Position numbers and translations under genes: made by a program | Shown here: one piece after another, positions 17,528-29,561 of the stretch | How positions within the stretch are numbered: the stretch's first letter is position 1 | How the letters are laid out: each line of letters begins with the position of its first letter | The notes under the pieces: model-generated | What the model saw: the letters and a program-made list of their open reading frames with translations, nothing else | Told to the model about the DNA's origin: nothing | Database searches by the model: none | Source: Chloroflexota bacterium | Lineage (GTDB): Bacteria; Chloroflexota; Anaerolineae; Promineifilales; Promineifilaceae | DNA length: 35,743 nt | Assembly (NCBI GenBank): GCA_029559155.1 | Contig: JAKQCM010000193.1 | Location: forward strand, 1-35,743 | Direction: 5' to 3'

Positions 17528-19267
17528 ATGCCTTTTTCACTGGGCAACGGTTGGGAGGAACAATTGATCACTGAAGGCAGCCGGGTAAAACTTGTTAATC
17601 TAAGCTCGTTCCACGAATTACTTAAACAATCTTTTAACGGGACAGAGTTTCATACGCTTTGCGCCGAATTAGACGTAGATTATGAAGATCTGTTAGCCAA
17701 TGAGCGGGCCGGCAAGATGCGGGAGCTTATTTTTTACCTGTCGCGTCGAGGGCGGTTAGCCGCTTTAATTGTACGCCTGCAAGAACTTCGTCCGGCTGTT
17801 GATTGGTTAGCCATGATTGAGATTGTGGATGTCCGGCAGCCAACGGCCGTACACACCAAAATCCCCTTCACCAACCGCGAAAACGAGCTGCAACTCATTC
17901 AAACGCTTCTTGGACCAGCCTACTTCATTCTGGACGCGCCGGCCGGATTCGGCAAAACCGCTCTCCTCAAACAACTTTACGCCCATTTTACGGAAAACGA
18001 TTGGCTGTGCGCGTATACGGCCGTAGACGAACACAGCACATTACCCGACCTGGTAAAAGCCCTCGCCGACGAACTCAACATCACCCACTTGCTGGCAAAA
18101 AAACCGGGCACGGAATTCCTATCTCAGAGCCGAGACACGCGCCCCTGGGGCATGCGCTTTGGCGTCGCCCTGCAAAAACATTGGGACGATCTGGAAAAAC
18201 AAGGGCTTGTCTTGCTCATCGATCTGGACCAACATGCGCCCACAGCCATCGCCAAAGGATTGATCGACGAATTTATCCCTCAGGTTTATTCCTGTTTGCG
18301 AGCGTTAAAAACATTCACGCGCAAACAAAACCGTTTTCGCATTGTGCTGGCCGGGCGCGCCTTAGCGCCGCCACCCAAAACCATCGTGCCGATTCCGCTG
18401 CGCATCATTGAAATGCACCCGTTTTCTTATGCCACCCTGCGCGACGCCACTCGCCAGTTTTTGCCACAGTTGGCCGAGGATGCCATTGACCAGTTGGCGG
18501 CGCATATTTTCCACCTGACCGGCGGCCATCCGGGCAGCGCCAGCGCCGCGCTGGAAATTTTCCAACAGCAAGGCGGCACACCAGATTTTTTTATGCAGTT
18601 TTTGGGTGAATCGATCTGGCGTGATGTGGTACGGCCGTTTGTCGAAGAAATCCAAGAAGACCTGGGGCACAGAAGCGAAATCCTGACAGAATTAGGGCTG
18701 CTGCGTTACAGCAACTACACCGTCTTGGACCAGATCGTTCGGGCGCGCCGCCTGAATTATGCGGGCACAGCTCACGAATTAGCCGATGACCTGACCATCA
18801 ATTATTTGCTGAATAGAAACGGCCGTTTCCTCACCGACGACCTCACCCGACGCCTATTCGCCATCCAAAAACAATGGCAGCACAAAACCACCTATACCCA
18901 GCTGTGCCTGGAAGCCCAATCCATCTGCGCCAACGAACTACGCGAAGAAAGCATCCAATCACCAGAAATTTGGACCATCGAATACCTCTTCCAGTTTCTT
19001 CAGCAGCACGCCATTGTGCAAGACCCTGCGCGCCGCCCAGAAATCCGTGAAGAATTCTTCCAACACCAGGTTCCCGCCGCCCTCAAACTCTTCATGGAAG
19101 CGCGCAGCGTCAAACACCGGCTCGAAGAATACCAGGCCCTCAACCAACAGATCGACGCCGACTGGGAATTCCGTTTCGCCGTTAACTACTATTTACGCGA
19201 CCATCAATACGCCGACAACAACGCCTACACTCGCCTGCAGCGGCAGATCAACCATTATTTTGCCTAG
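17528..19267 (+). CDS. STAND-type NTPase with N-terminal effector-associated (death-like) domain
   Basis: The product has 579 residues. Residues about 24-92 match the effector-associated adaptor domains of bacterial conflict systems: FHELLKQSF, ELDVDYEDL, MRELIFYLSRRGRL and LQELRPAVDW are the family's typical blocks. Walker A is APAGFGKT (137-144), Walker B LVLLIDLD (227-234) and a sensor strand RIVLAGR (271-277), followed by a helical winged-helix-like C-terminal region with no recognised effector. EADs recruit separate effectors bearing a matching EAD, so this is probably the sensing/switch subunit. ATG 17528 (AGGAG 4 nt upstream) is preferred; the frame is open 49 codons further without similarity. 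The exact EAD class is not assigned. Confidence 0.85.
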   Translation: MPFSLGNGWEEQLITEGSRVKLVNLSSFHELLKQSFNGTEFHTLCAELDVDYEDLLANERAGKMRELIFYLSRRGRLAALIVRLQELRPAVDWLAMIEIVDVRQPTAVHTKIPFTNRENELQLIQTLLGPAYFILDAPAGFGKTALLKQLYAHFTENDWLCAYTAVDEHSTLPDLVKALADELNITHLLAKKPGTEFLSQSRDTRPWGMRFGVALQKHWDDLEKQGLVLLIDLDQHAPTAIAKGLIDEFIPQVYSCLRALKTFTRKQNRFRIVLAGRALAPPPKTIVPIPLRIIEMHPFSYATLRDATRQFLPQLAEDAIDQLAAHIFHLTGGHPGSASAALEIFQQQGGTPDFFMQFLGESIWRDVVRPFVEEIQEDLGHRSEILTELGLLRYSNYTVLDQIVRARRLNYAGTAHELADDLTINYLLNRNGRFLTDDLTRRLFAIQKQWQHKTTYTQLCLEAQSICANELREESIQSPEIWTIEYLFQFLQQHAIVQDPARRPEIREEFFQHQVPAALKLFMEARSVKHRLEEYQALNQQIDADWEFRFAVNYYLRDHQYADNNAYTRLQRQINHYFA

Positions 19268-19559
19268 TGGGCCAATTTCAATTGAGACGAACCAGGCATA
19301 CAGGTTTTTGCCAGAGTCAACCAGCAAAAATACCAAGTAACTATCCGGGTTTGCTTGGCAAAACCCTAAAGGTTCTCTACTTTATAGGGACACTTGCGTC
19401 GAGTTCAAAACCCATAAAGTCTGTATGGTTACAAAACCGAATGCCAATCGGCCAGACAAAATCGAACTAGAACTTTCAACCATGGTCGACAAACGGATCA
19501 TTTCGCGGGTAAATTCGATGAGTATCGTAAGCCAATAACGACATCGCAGGAGGATGACC
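19268..19559 (+). other. Intergenic gap between the two STAND genes
   Basis: About 290 bp without a gene. It holds GGGTTTGC and GCAAAACCC arms near 19348-19366, followed by AAAGGTTCT, possibly a decayed copy of the intergenic inverted-repeat family. Nothing else is clear, and the second STAND gene may have its own weak promoter here. Confidence 0.35.
19548..19553 (+). promoter_or_regulatory. Strong Shine-Dalgarno that fixes the second STAND start
   Basis: A perfect AGGAGG touches an ATG at 19554 (no spacing) and lies 6 nt before the ATG at 19560. The second is therefore the true start. Confidence 0.8.
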
Positions 19560-22241
19560 ATGTTCCATCGTATGCCTTTTATCGGGCGACACACAGAACT
19601 CAATCAGATCGACGGAGTAATCCAACAATGGGGCACACGCCAGGTCATTTGCTTGCATGGTCCCGGCGGTATCGGCAAAACCCGATTGCTAGAAGAAATT
19701 TGCTTGCAGCATAAACCCAACCAATCCCTGCTGACTGCCCCCATCATCGACTTCGATGATCTGGCCCTGTTTCTGCCGGAAAACATTGAGCGCCAAATCG
19801 CCGAACGACTCTCGCCGGATATATTCGAACCCTATCTCCGCAGCCTATTAGACTGGCGCAAAATGGAAGAAGCCGGCGTGAGCGCTGATGCCCTGGAACA
19901 ACAACAACAGCGCGTGCGACAAATCTTTGTCGCCAGCTTCAACCAGGTTACCGAAAAACAACGGGTGGTTCTCTTGTTTGATACAACCGACCATATCGAG
20001 AACAGCGAAGCCTGGGGACATTTGCAGAACATCATTTCCCAAGCGCGAAACGCCGTATTTTTGCTGGCTGGCCGGAACGGGGATGCGCTTTATGAAGCGC
20101 TGAAAAACCAGCTTCATGACGATATTCACCTGAGTATTCTGGAAGCCCTCGATCCGGATTCAGGCGCAGCGTATCTGGAAAAAAAGCAAGAACTGTTGTT
20201 GATCAATCTCGACGAAGCGCTTTGCCAGAAGTTGCTGCTGCTTTCTCAGGGTAAGCCCATTTTGATTGATCTGGCGGTGGAATGGCTATCGCGCGCCTTG
20301 CCGCAGCCATGGCTAAAAGAACCTGCTCTGGCGGAGTTGAGCGCGCTTTCCACGGATGAATTGTATACGCAGCAAGCGTTGTTCGAAGTACAGCTTGTGA
20401 GCCATCTTGGGAAAATCCGTACGCAAATGGATCGCCTGACGTTGGTGATGTCGCGCATTTATCCGCTGGATGCCGCGATGATCGCTGTTCTGCTGAAGTT
20501 ATCGCCGGAAACGGCCGTTACCTTGTTCGAAGAAGCCCAAACCTATGTCTATATCAAATCGTTGCCCGACGGCCGTATCACCCTCCACGACGAAATGCGG
20601 CGCATGGTCAACGAGCACATCTGGCCCGAACACGATCCGAACCGCGAACGCCGCCGCCACGACAGCCAGGCGGCCGCCGGGTATCTCCAGCAAGAAGTGC
20701 AAAACCTGACCGAGCGATTAAACCACCTGATGGACCAAGCAACGGCCGTTTTCCCCTCCCAATCCCCCCAAACAGAACTCAACACCTTTATCATCCGCGA
20801 AAAGCTAGAGCGCAACATCTGGCTGCTCAAAAGCCAGCAGCTCTACCACATCTTGTTCACCGACCTGGGCGCAGGCATCCAAACCTTTGCCCAGATGTTC
20901 GACGAAGCCACCGCCGCCTACAACCTCCTGTTCCGCGAAACCTTATTGGCCCAGGTACTCGAATATCAGGCCTACTTCTTGCCGCAGCAAAAATACATCA
21001 TCAATTGGCGGCGAATTGCCTATCTGTTCGACCGGGGCGATTACCAGGAGGCCGAAAGTCTGGTCATCGATCTGCTGGCCGAAGACCTGGAGCCGGCTCA
21101 ACGCATCACCGTCCTCATCCAACTGGCCAACCTGGAAGTGCGCCTGGGCAACCTGGCCGGCAGCATTAACCATTTTGATGAGGCCGCCCGCTTGAGCCAG
21201 CAACACAACTTACCAGACCGCCACATGCTGGCCATAAACGGCCGTGGCTGGGCCCACCGCAACCAGGGCGATTTTACCCAGGCCATCACCGATTACCTGC
21301 TCGCCTACCAGATCAGCTTGCAGCTCCACGACCAACGCGAAACAGCCCGCATTCTCAACAACATGGGCTATGTCAACGCCTTCAAAGGCAACCGCCAGGC
21401 CGCTTTGGACAACTGCAACGGCGCGCTGCGCCTCTGGAAACAAATCGACGATAAACGCCAGATTGCCGCCACCTACAGCACGCTTGGCGAAATTTACCGC
21501 CGCTATTCCCAATGGACCGAAGCCTACAATTATTACACCAAAGCGCTGGTCATCTTTGAAGATGAAGACGTGCGCGAATGGATCAGCACCGTTCGCGCCG
21601 GGCGGGCAGCCATTTACCTGCACCAGGGCCAGATAGACAAAGCCATTGCCGATCTGGCATACGCCGCCCAAAATGGCCCCTCCAATTTACAGCCCCGCGT
21701 CTTGCACACCCAGGCGCAAATCTACATGACTTTGGGCGAGATGGGAAAATCACGTAAATTTTTTCTCCAGTGTCAGGAGTTAAGTTATAAAATAGGCGCA
21801 TACGAATATGCGCTTCGCAGTTTTGCCGACTTACTAGACCTGGCCTGGGAATTTGGGGAATATCCAAGATGGCAAGAGTTTAAAGAGCAAATGGAAGAAA
21901 TGTATTCCGGGCGAAAAGGAGAAGAAGCGTATCGTTTGCGTGGTTCTTCGTTAAGAAAAATTGGCGATCTGGCGCTGGCAGACGGCCGTTACGACATAGC
22001 CAACGAAGCGTATCGTGAAGGTTTCCCCCTGATCGCTTTATATGAAGTCCACGAAACGTATAACCTGAGCGCCCAACTGCGAATTACCAATGAACGCATC
22101 CACCAAAGCGGCAAACCCGAATACATTCAACAACTGGGATATGATCTGGCCCAATTCTGGCAGCAAAAACCAGAACTCATCGCCAGATCACCAGAAGCGC
22201 TCATCAGTTTTTATACCTGGCAGCAAGAAAAGAGCTTATGA
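19560..22241 (+). CDS. STAND ATPase with C-terminal TPR array
   Basis: The 893-residue product opens with the FIGRHTEL box typical of AAA_16/STAND proteins. Walker A is GPGGIGKT (34-41), Walker B RVVLLFD (135-141) and the sensor FLLAGR (167-172). A winged-helix-like region follows. From about residue 480 to 850 there are repeated TPR helices (LNNMGYVNAFKGNRQAALDN; YSTLGEIYRRYSQWTEAYNY; GRAAIYLHQGQIDKAIADL). Such proteins are signalling or defence switches that sense a ligand through the TPR superhelix. It overlaps the radical SAM gene by 4 bp (ATGA), so the two are translationally coupled. The EAD-STAND gene lies upstream in the same direction. It could alternatively act as a transcription regulator, but no DNA-binding output domain is evident. 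Confidence 0.85.
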   Translation: MFHRMPFIGRHTELNQIDGVIQQWGTRQVICLHGPGGIGKTRLLEEICLQHKPNQSLLTAPIIDFDDLALFLPENIERQIAERLSPDIFEPYLRSLLDWRKMEEAGVSADALEQQQQRVRQIFVASFNQVTEKQRVVLLFDTTDHIENSEAWGHLQNIISQARNAVFLLAGRNGDALYEALKNQLHDDIHLSILEALDPDSGAAYLEKKQELLLINLDEALCQKLLLLSQGKPILIDLAVEWLSRALPQPWLKEPALAELSALSTDELYTQQALFEVQLVSHLGKIRTQMDRLTLVMSRIYPLDAAMIAVLLKLSPETAVTLFEEAQTYVYIKSLPDGRITLHDEMRRMVNEHIWPEHDPNRERRRHDSQAAAGYLQQEVQNLTERLNHLMDQATAVFPSQSPQTELNTFIIREKLERNIWLLKSQQLYHILFTDLGAGIQTFAQMFDEATAAYNLLFRETLLAQVLEYQAYFLPQQKYIINWRRIAYLFDRGDYQEAESLVIDLLAEDLEPAQRITVLIQLANLEVRLGNLAGSINHFDEAARLSQQHNLPDRHMLAINGRGWAHRNQGDFTQAITDYLLAYQISLQLHDQRETARILNNMGYVNAFKGNRQAALDNCNGALRLWKQIDDKRQIAATYSTLGEIYRRYSQWTEAYNYYTKALVIFEDEDVREWISTVRAGRAAIYLHQGQIDKAIADLAYAAQNGPSNLQPRVLHTQAQIYMTLGEMGKSRKFFLQCQELSYKIGAYEYALRSFADLLDLAWEFGEYPRWQEFKEQMEEMYSGRKGEEAYRLRGSSLRKIGDLALADGRYDIANEAYREGFPLIALYEVHETYNLSAQLRITNERIHQSGKPEYIQQLGYDLAQFWQQKPELIARSPEALISFYTWQQEKSL

Positions 22242-23719
22242 ATAAACCCACGAACGTCCTATCGGAGCCGCCCATCTTTTTACACGACGTTGTAATCGCT
22301 AAATCTGGCGAGGGTCAATGTGACTGCGCCTGTGTCGCTACTGTGCCGCTAACACAAACGCCAACGGCCGTTCCTCCCCACACGCCCTACACCCTGACCC
22401 AATCCTTCGCCACAATTCCCGTCAACGAACAGTACCAGGCCATCGTCAGCAGCCGTATCACCGGCGTGGTCATCAACGACAGCGCCCTGGCCTTGGCCCG
22501 CCACTTCACCCAAGCCCGCCCTCTGGCCGACATTCCCGCCGACTGGCGCCGCGACTGGGGCCAAACGGCCGTGCAAAACACCCTCGACCAATTCATCGCC
22601 CACAACCTGCTCGTACCCGCCACCGCTCCGCAAGAACCACTTGAAGAAGCCGCAACCACCCTATCTGCCTGGCTGCACATTACCGACCGCTGCAACTTGC
22701 GCTGCGACTACTGCTACCTGCCCCACAAACGGGAAGACCTTTCCTGGGAAAACGGCCGTGCCGCCCTCGAAGGCACATTTCGCTCCGCCGTTACCCACGG
22801 CTACCAAACCGTCAAAATCAAATACGCCGGCGGTGAACCGCTCCTGCGCTTCCCATTCGTCGCCGAACTGCACCACTACGCCCAAACCCTGGCCCAACAA
22901 CACGGGCTGGCTCTTGACGGCGTCATCCTCAGCAACGGAACCCGCCTGACCGCCGACATCATCACCGCCATACAAGCCTTGGGGCTGCGGTTGATGATCT
23001 CCCTGGATGGTTTAGATGAAGCCCACGACAGCCAGCGCGTTTACGCCAACGGCCGTGGCTCCTTTGCCGAGGTCGCCCGCAGCATCGACCTGGCCCTCAA
23101 CCTCGGCCTGATCCCCGACATTTCCATCACCGTCAGCGGCCGCAGCGCCGCCGGATTGGCTGACCTGTTGACCTGGATTTTGCAGCGCAGCCTGCCCTTC
23201 AGCCTCAACTTTTACCGCGAGAACGACCTTTCGGCCAGCCGCGCCAGCCTGCGCCTGGAAGAAGAGCAAATCATTGCCGGCATGGAAGCCGCCTTCGCCG
23301 CCATCGAAGCCGACCTGCCGCAGCGCAGCTTGCTGGCCTCGCTGGTAGACCGCGCCAATTTGTCCACGCCCCATCAACGCACCTGCGGCGTCGGCCACAG
23401 CTATCTGGTTTTTGATCACCAGGGGCGCGTCAGCAAATGCCAGATGCACCAGGAACAAACTGTCGCCACCGTTCAGGCCGAAGACCCCCTGGCTCTCATT
23501 CGCGCCGACCAGATCGGCATCCAAAACCTGCCCGCCGCCGAAAAGGAAGGCTGCCGCGACTGTCAATGGCAAACCTGGTGCGCCGGCGGCTGCCCCCTGG
23601 CCACGTACCGCGCCACCGGCCGTTACGACATCCAATCACCCAACTGCACTATCTACAAAACCCTCTACCCGCAGGCCGTTCGCCTGGAAGGGTTGCGCGT
23701 GTTACAACAATGCTCGTAA
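22238..23719 (+). CDS. Radical SAM/SPASM enzyme with Cys-rich N-terminus and RRE-like domain
   Basis: The product has 493 residues. The radical SAM cluster site is CNLRCDYC (Cys152, 156, 159), followed by AGGEPLL (197-203). The C-terminal SPASM region has the pattern of anSME/peptide-maturase enzymes: CGVGHSYLVF, VSKCQMHQE, then GCRDCQWQTWCAGGCPLATY and a final NC, ligands for auxiliary [4Fe-4S] clusters. Residues about 55-127 look like a PqqD-type winged helix (RiPP recognition element). Residues 28-32 read CDCAC after a GEG stretch. These enzymes modify ribosomal peptides or sulfatases. No separate precursor gene is visible, so the substrate may be encoded elsewhere or fused here. It is coupled to the STAND-TPR gene and upstream of the aminotransferase. 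Confidence 0.9.
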   Translation: MNKPTNVLSEPPIFLHDVVIAKSGEGQCDCACVATVPLTQTPTAVPPHTPYTLTQSFATIPVNEQYQAIVSSRITGVVINDSALALARHFTQARPLADIPADWRRDWGQTAVQNTLDQFIAHNLLVPATAPQEPLEEAATTLSAWLHITDRCNLRCDYCYLPHKREDLSWENGRAALEGTFRSAVTHGYQTVKIKYAGGEPLLRFPFVAELHHYAQTLAQQHGLALDGVILSNGTRLTADIITAIQALGLRLMISLDGLDEAHDSQRVYANGRGSFAEVARSIDLALNLGLIPDISITVSGRSAAGLADLLTWILQRSLPFSLNFYRENDLSASRASLRLEEEQIIAGMEAAFAAIEADLPQRSLLASLVDRANLSTPHQRTCGVGHSYLVFDHQGRVSKCQMHQEQTVATVQAEDPLALIRADQIGIQNLPAAEKEGCRDCQWQTWCAGGCPLATYRATGRYDIQSPNCTIYKTLYPQAVRLEGLRVLQQCS

Positions 23720-23820
23720 GACTCTACCAAAGGAACTGCGTAATTTAAGCCAATCGGCCCAACCAGACCCATTTTGCGGACGCCGAACATCGTTGACGCC
23801 GCCACATCACGGAGACCATC

Positions 23821-24930
23821 ATGCATATCGCTCCTTTTTCTATCGAGCAATTTTTTGCCGTTTATGAATTCACCACCCCCTACCTTTTATGCTCGTCCGA
23901 TTGCGAGAGTATGACAGTGGGCGACCTGCTGGCGTTGGCGGAACGGCCGTTCCCCTCCCTGCACGATCTTCACCTGGGCTACACCGAAAGCCAGGGCAGC
24001 CCGGCCCTGCGCGCCCAAATCGCCGCCCAATATCCCCCGCTCCACGCCGACGATGTGGTGGTCCTGACCGCGCCCGAAGAAGGCATCTTCCTGGCCATGT
24101 ACACACTGCTGGAACCGGGCGATCATGTAGTGGCGCTCACCCCGGCGTATGATTCGCTGCTAAATCTGGCCGCGCATGTCAGCGGTAATGTAGATAAGTG
24201 GGAGGTGGAGGCGGGCGACGGCCGTTGGCAGCTTAACCTCAATCGTCTGGAAGCACTCGTCACCGACCAGACACGGTTGATCATCGTCAATTTCCCCCAT
24301 AACCCCACCGGCCTCCTGCCAACACCGGCAGAATTTCAGGCCATCATCGCCATCGCCCGGCAGCACAACGCCTGGCTTTTTTGCGACGAGATGTATCGCG
24401 GCCTGGAACTCGCCGGTCGGGAGACGCTGCCTTCCGCGGCCACGCTGTACGAGCGAGCCATTGTGCTTTCCGGCCTGTCCAAAGTTCACGGCCTGCCCGG
24501 ATTGCGCGCCGGCTGGCTGCTCATCCGCGATGCCAGGCTGCGCGAAAGAGTCATCAACTGGAAACATTACACCACCATCTGCCCACCTGCCCCCAGCGAA
24601 TTTTTGGCTCAGGTCGCTCTGGATGCGCAAGAAAAGTTGATTGCCCGTAATCGAGCCATCATTGCCGCAAACCTGGCGGAAGCGGCGGCGTTTTTTGGCC
24701 GCTGGCCGCAGTTGTTTGTTTGGCGGCCACCGCAGGCCGGTTCGGTGGCTCTGGTGGGCCTGCATGTGCCCTCGGCGACGGATTACTGCCACCAATTGGC
24801 GGCGGATGCGGGGGTTTTATTGCTGCCCAGCAGTTGTCTGGGATATGGGGATGGGCATGTGAGGTTAGGATTAGGCCGCCAGAATTTTGCCGCCAACCTG
24901 GCCCGCTATGAAGCGCACCTCGTGAAATAA
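23821..24930 (+). CDS. PLP-dependent aminotransferase, fold type I (capreomycidine-synthase-like)
   Basis: The product has 369 residues. PLP residues are NPTG (161-164), the Asp189/Tyr192 pair in FCDEMYRG, the Schiff-base lysine Lys221 in SGLSKVHGLPGLRAGW, and the C-terminal carboxylate Arg in HVRLGLGR. The N-terminal YEF-TTPYLLCSSDCESMTVGDLL block resembles VioD/capreomycidine synthase and related amino-acid-processing enzymes more than ordinary aspartate aminotransferases. SD GGAG lies 7 nt before ATG. It follows the radical SAM gene by 101 bp with no terminator and probably acts on the same product. Substrate unknown; a plain amino acid aminotransferase is the alternative. Confidence 0.85.
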   Translation: MHIAPFSIEQFFAVYEFTTPYLLCSSDCESMTVGDLLALAERPFPSLHDLHLGYTESQGSPALRAQIAAQYPPLHADDVVVLTAPEEGIFLAMYTLLEPGDHVVALTPAYDSLLNLAAHVSGNVDKWEVEAGDGRWQLNLNRLEALVTDQTRLIIVNFPHNPTGLLPTPAEFQAIIAIARQHNAWLFCDEMYRGLELAGRETLPSAATLYERAIVLSGLSKVHGLPGLRAGWLLIRDARLRERVINWKHYTTICPPAPSEFLAQVALDAQEKLIARNRAIIAANLAEAAAFFGRWPQLFVWRPPQAGSVALVGLHVPSATDYCHQLAADAGVLLLPSSCLGYGDGHVRLGLGRQNFAANLARYEAHLVK

Positions 24931-24951
24931 AGAACTCAAGGCGCAGCCGAT

Positions 24952-24981
24952 TTGAATATTCGCGGGGTTTGGCGGTATCAT
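24952..24981 (+). promoter_or_regulatory. Candidate promoter of the Nudix-like gene
   Basis: TTGAAT (24952-24957) and TATCAT (24976-24981) with an 18-bp spacer, 4/6 and 5/6 matches to sigma-70. It would give a leader of about 80 nt containing one ACGGCCGT. Confidence 0.4.
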
Positions 24982-25068
24982 ACGAGTTAAATCCAAACTC
25001 AATCTAGCTTTACGGCCGTTTCCCCATCACCCTCTTACACCGGCCCCATCTGGCTACAAACGTACTAC

Positions 25069-25638
25069 GTGAACCAATTACATTCCATCAATGATTTGCG
25101 AAGTTGGCTGGCTAACTGTCAGATCGACACCGATTTTTGGGGTGAAGGCAACGCTAAAAACGTCGATAATCTCTGGGAAGAATACGCCGGCGGCGAAATT
25201 CACTTCAAGGACAATCCACCGCGCCGAGAGGTGGCGGTTGTGCAGATTTTTATTTGCCGCAACCGACAACTTCTCATTGAGGCGGAACAGGAATTAGAAA
25301 ACGGCCGTCGCCGTTTCCGCAACCAGCCGCCCTCGGAGAAAATCAAACCGGGCGAAACCTATCTTCAGGCCGCCACCCGCTGCCTGCAAGAAGAGCTGGG
25401 CCTGCCGCTGAGCGCCATTTCCTTCTTGCCGGGCACTTACCTCTGCCGCCAGGAAACCACCGATTCGCTTTCCTATCCCGGCCTGCTGACGGAATACACC
25501 TTTCACTCCATCCGGGCACAGGTAGAAGGGCTGCCGGACGAGGAGTTTTGGGTGGAGAATACGGCCGTGCAGTCCGGCGACCCGGTGGTGCGCCATTTGT
25601 GGGTCTGGCGTTACGGCCGTTCCATCTGCCAGTCGTAA
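25069..25638 (+). CDS. Nudix-like hydrolase with degenerate Nudix box
   Basis: The 189-residue product has a Nudix helix PGETYLQAATRCLQEELGLP. The GE, R and EE residues that bind metal and diphosphate are kept, but the RE of the consensus is RC and the leading Gly is lost. An N-terminal 50-residue extension (FWGEGNAKNVDNLWEEYAGGE) precedes the fold. The GTG start at 25069 is the best in the frame but has no clear SD. Nudix enzymes cut nucleoside diphosphates linked to another moiety. It is co-directional with the STAND/radical SAM cluster but has its own candidate promoter, so membership in the cluster is uncertain. It is convergent with metH (27 bp between stops). Confidence 0.7.
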   Translation: MNQLHSINDLRSWLANCQIDTDFWGEGNAKNVDNLWEEYAGGEIHFKDNPPRREVAVVQIFICRNRQLLIEAEQELENGRRRFRNQPPSEKIKPGETYLQAATRCLQEELGLPLSAISFLPGTYLCRQETTDSLSYPGLLTEYTFHSIRAQVEGLPDEEFWVENTAVQSGDPVVRHLWVWRYGRSICQS

Positions 25639-25665
25639 CACCAGACCACGGGGGCTAGACGGCCG

Positions 25666-29367
<3,702 letters not shown>

Positions 29368-29385
29368 GTTTATTTTCCTGGTATC

Positions 29386-29466
29386 TTTTCAGGTTCCTCT
29401 GGAAAGACCCTAAGGGGTCGGGTTCCAAATGGTCTAACTTCTAAAGAGCAAACCCTTTGGGTCTTT
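29386..29466 (-). repeat. Intergenic inverted-repeat element, copy B
   Basis: Arms AGACCCTAAGGG (29405-29416) and CCCTTTGGGTCT (29453-29464), one mismatch. Read on the minus strand it has the family core GGGTTTGCTCTTTAGAA and the tail CTTTCCAGAGGAACCTGAAA. The tail ends about 20 nt before the metH ATG. Confidence 0.85.
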
Positions 29467-29488
29467 GATTTGTAAAGCTTCTTAAGGA

Positions 29489-29552
29489 GTGTAGCGCATG
29501 CGGGCTACACGCCAACTTACGGGTGGCGCAAAACCGACACCTACCCCGGTTT
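29489..29552 (-). terminator. Two short hairpins after the ClC gene
   Basis: AAACCG/CGGTTT (29531-29536, 29547-29552) begins 10 nt after the ClC stop, followed on the minus strand by TTTTG. GTGTAGC/GCTACAC (29489-29495, 29504-29510) lies further on. They may terminate weakly before repeat B and metH. Confidence 0.35.
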
Positions 29553-29561
29553 GTACCACAT

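Noticed and set aside
19346-19400. Fifth copy of the intergenic inverted-repeat family
   Set aside because: Only GGGTTTGC and AAACCCTAAAGGTTCT fragments resemble the family; the spacing and outer arms are lost, so I treat it as at most a decayed remnant.
29368-29561. Cobalamin riboswitch before metH
   Set aside because: The leader has none of the conserved B12-box sequence; it contains repeat element B and two small hairpins.
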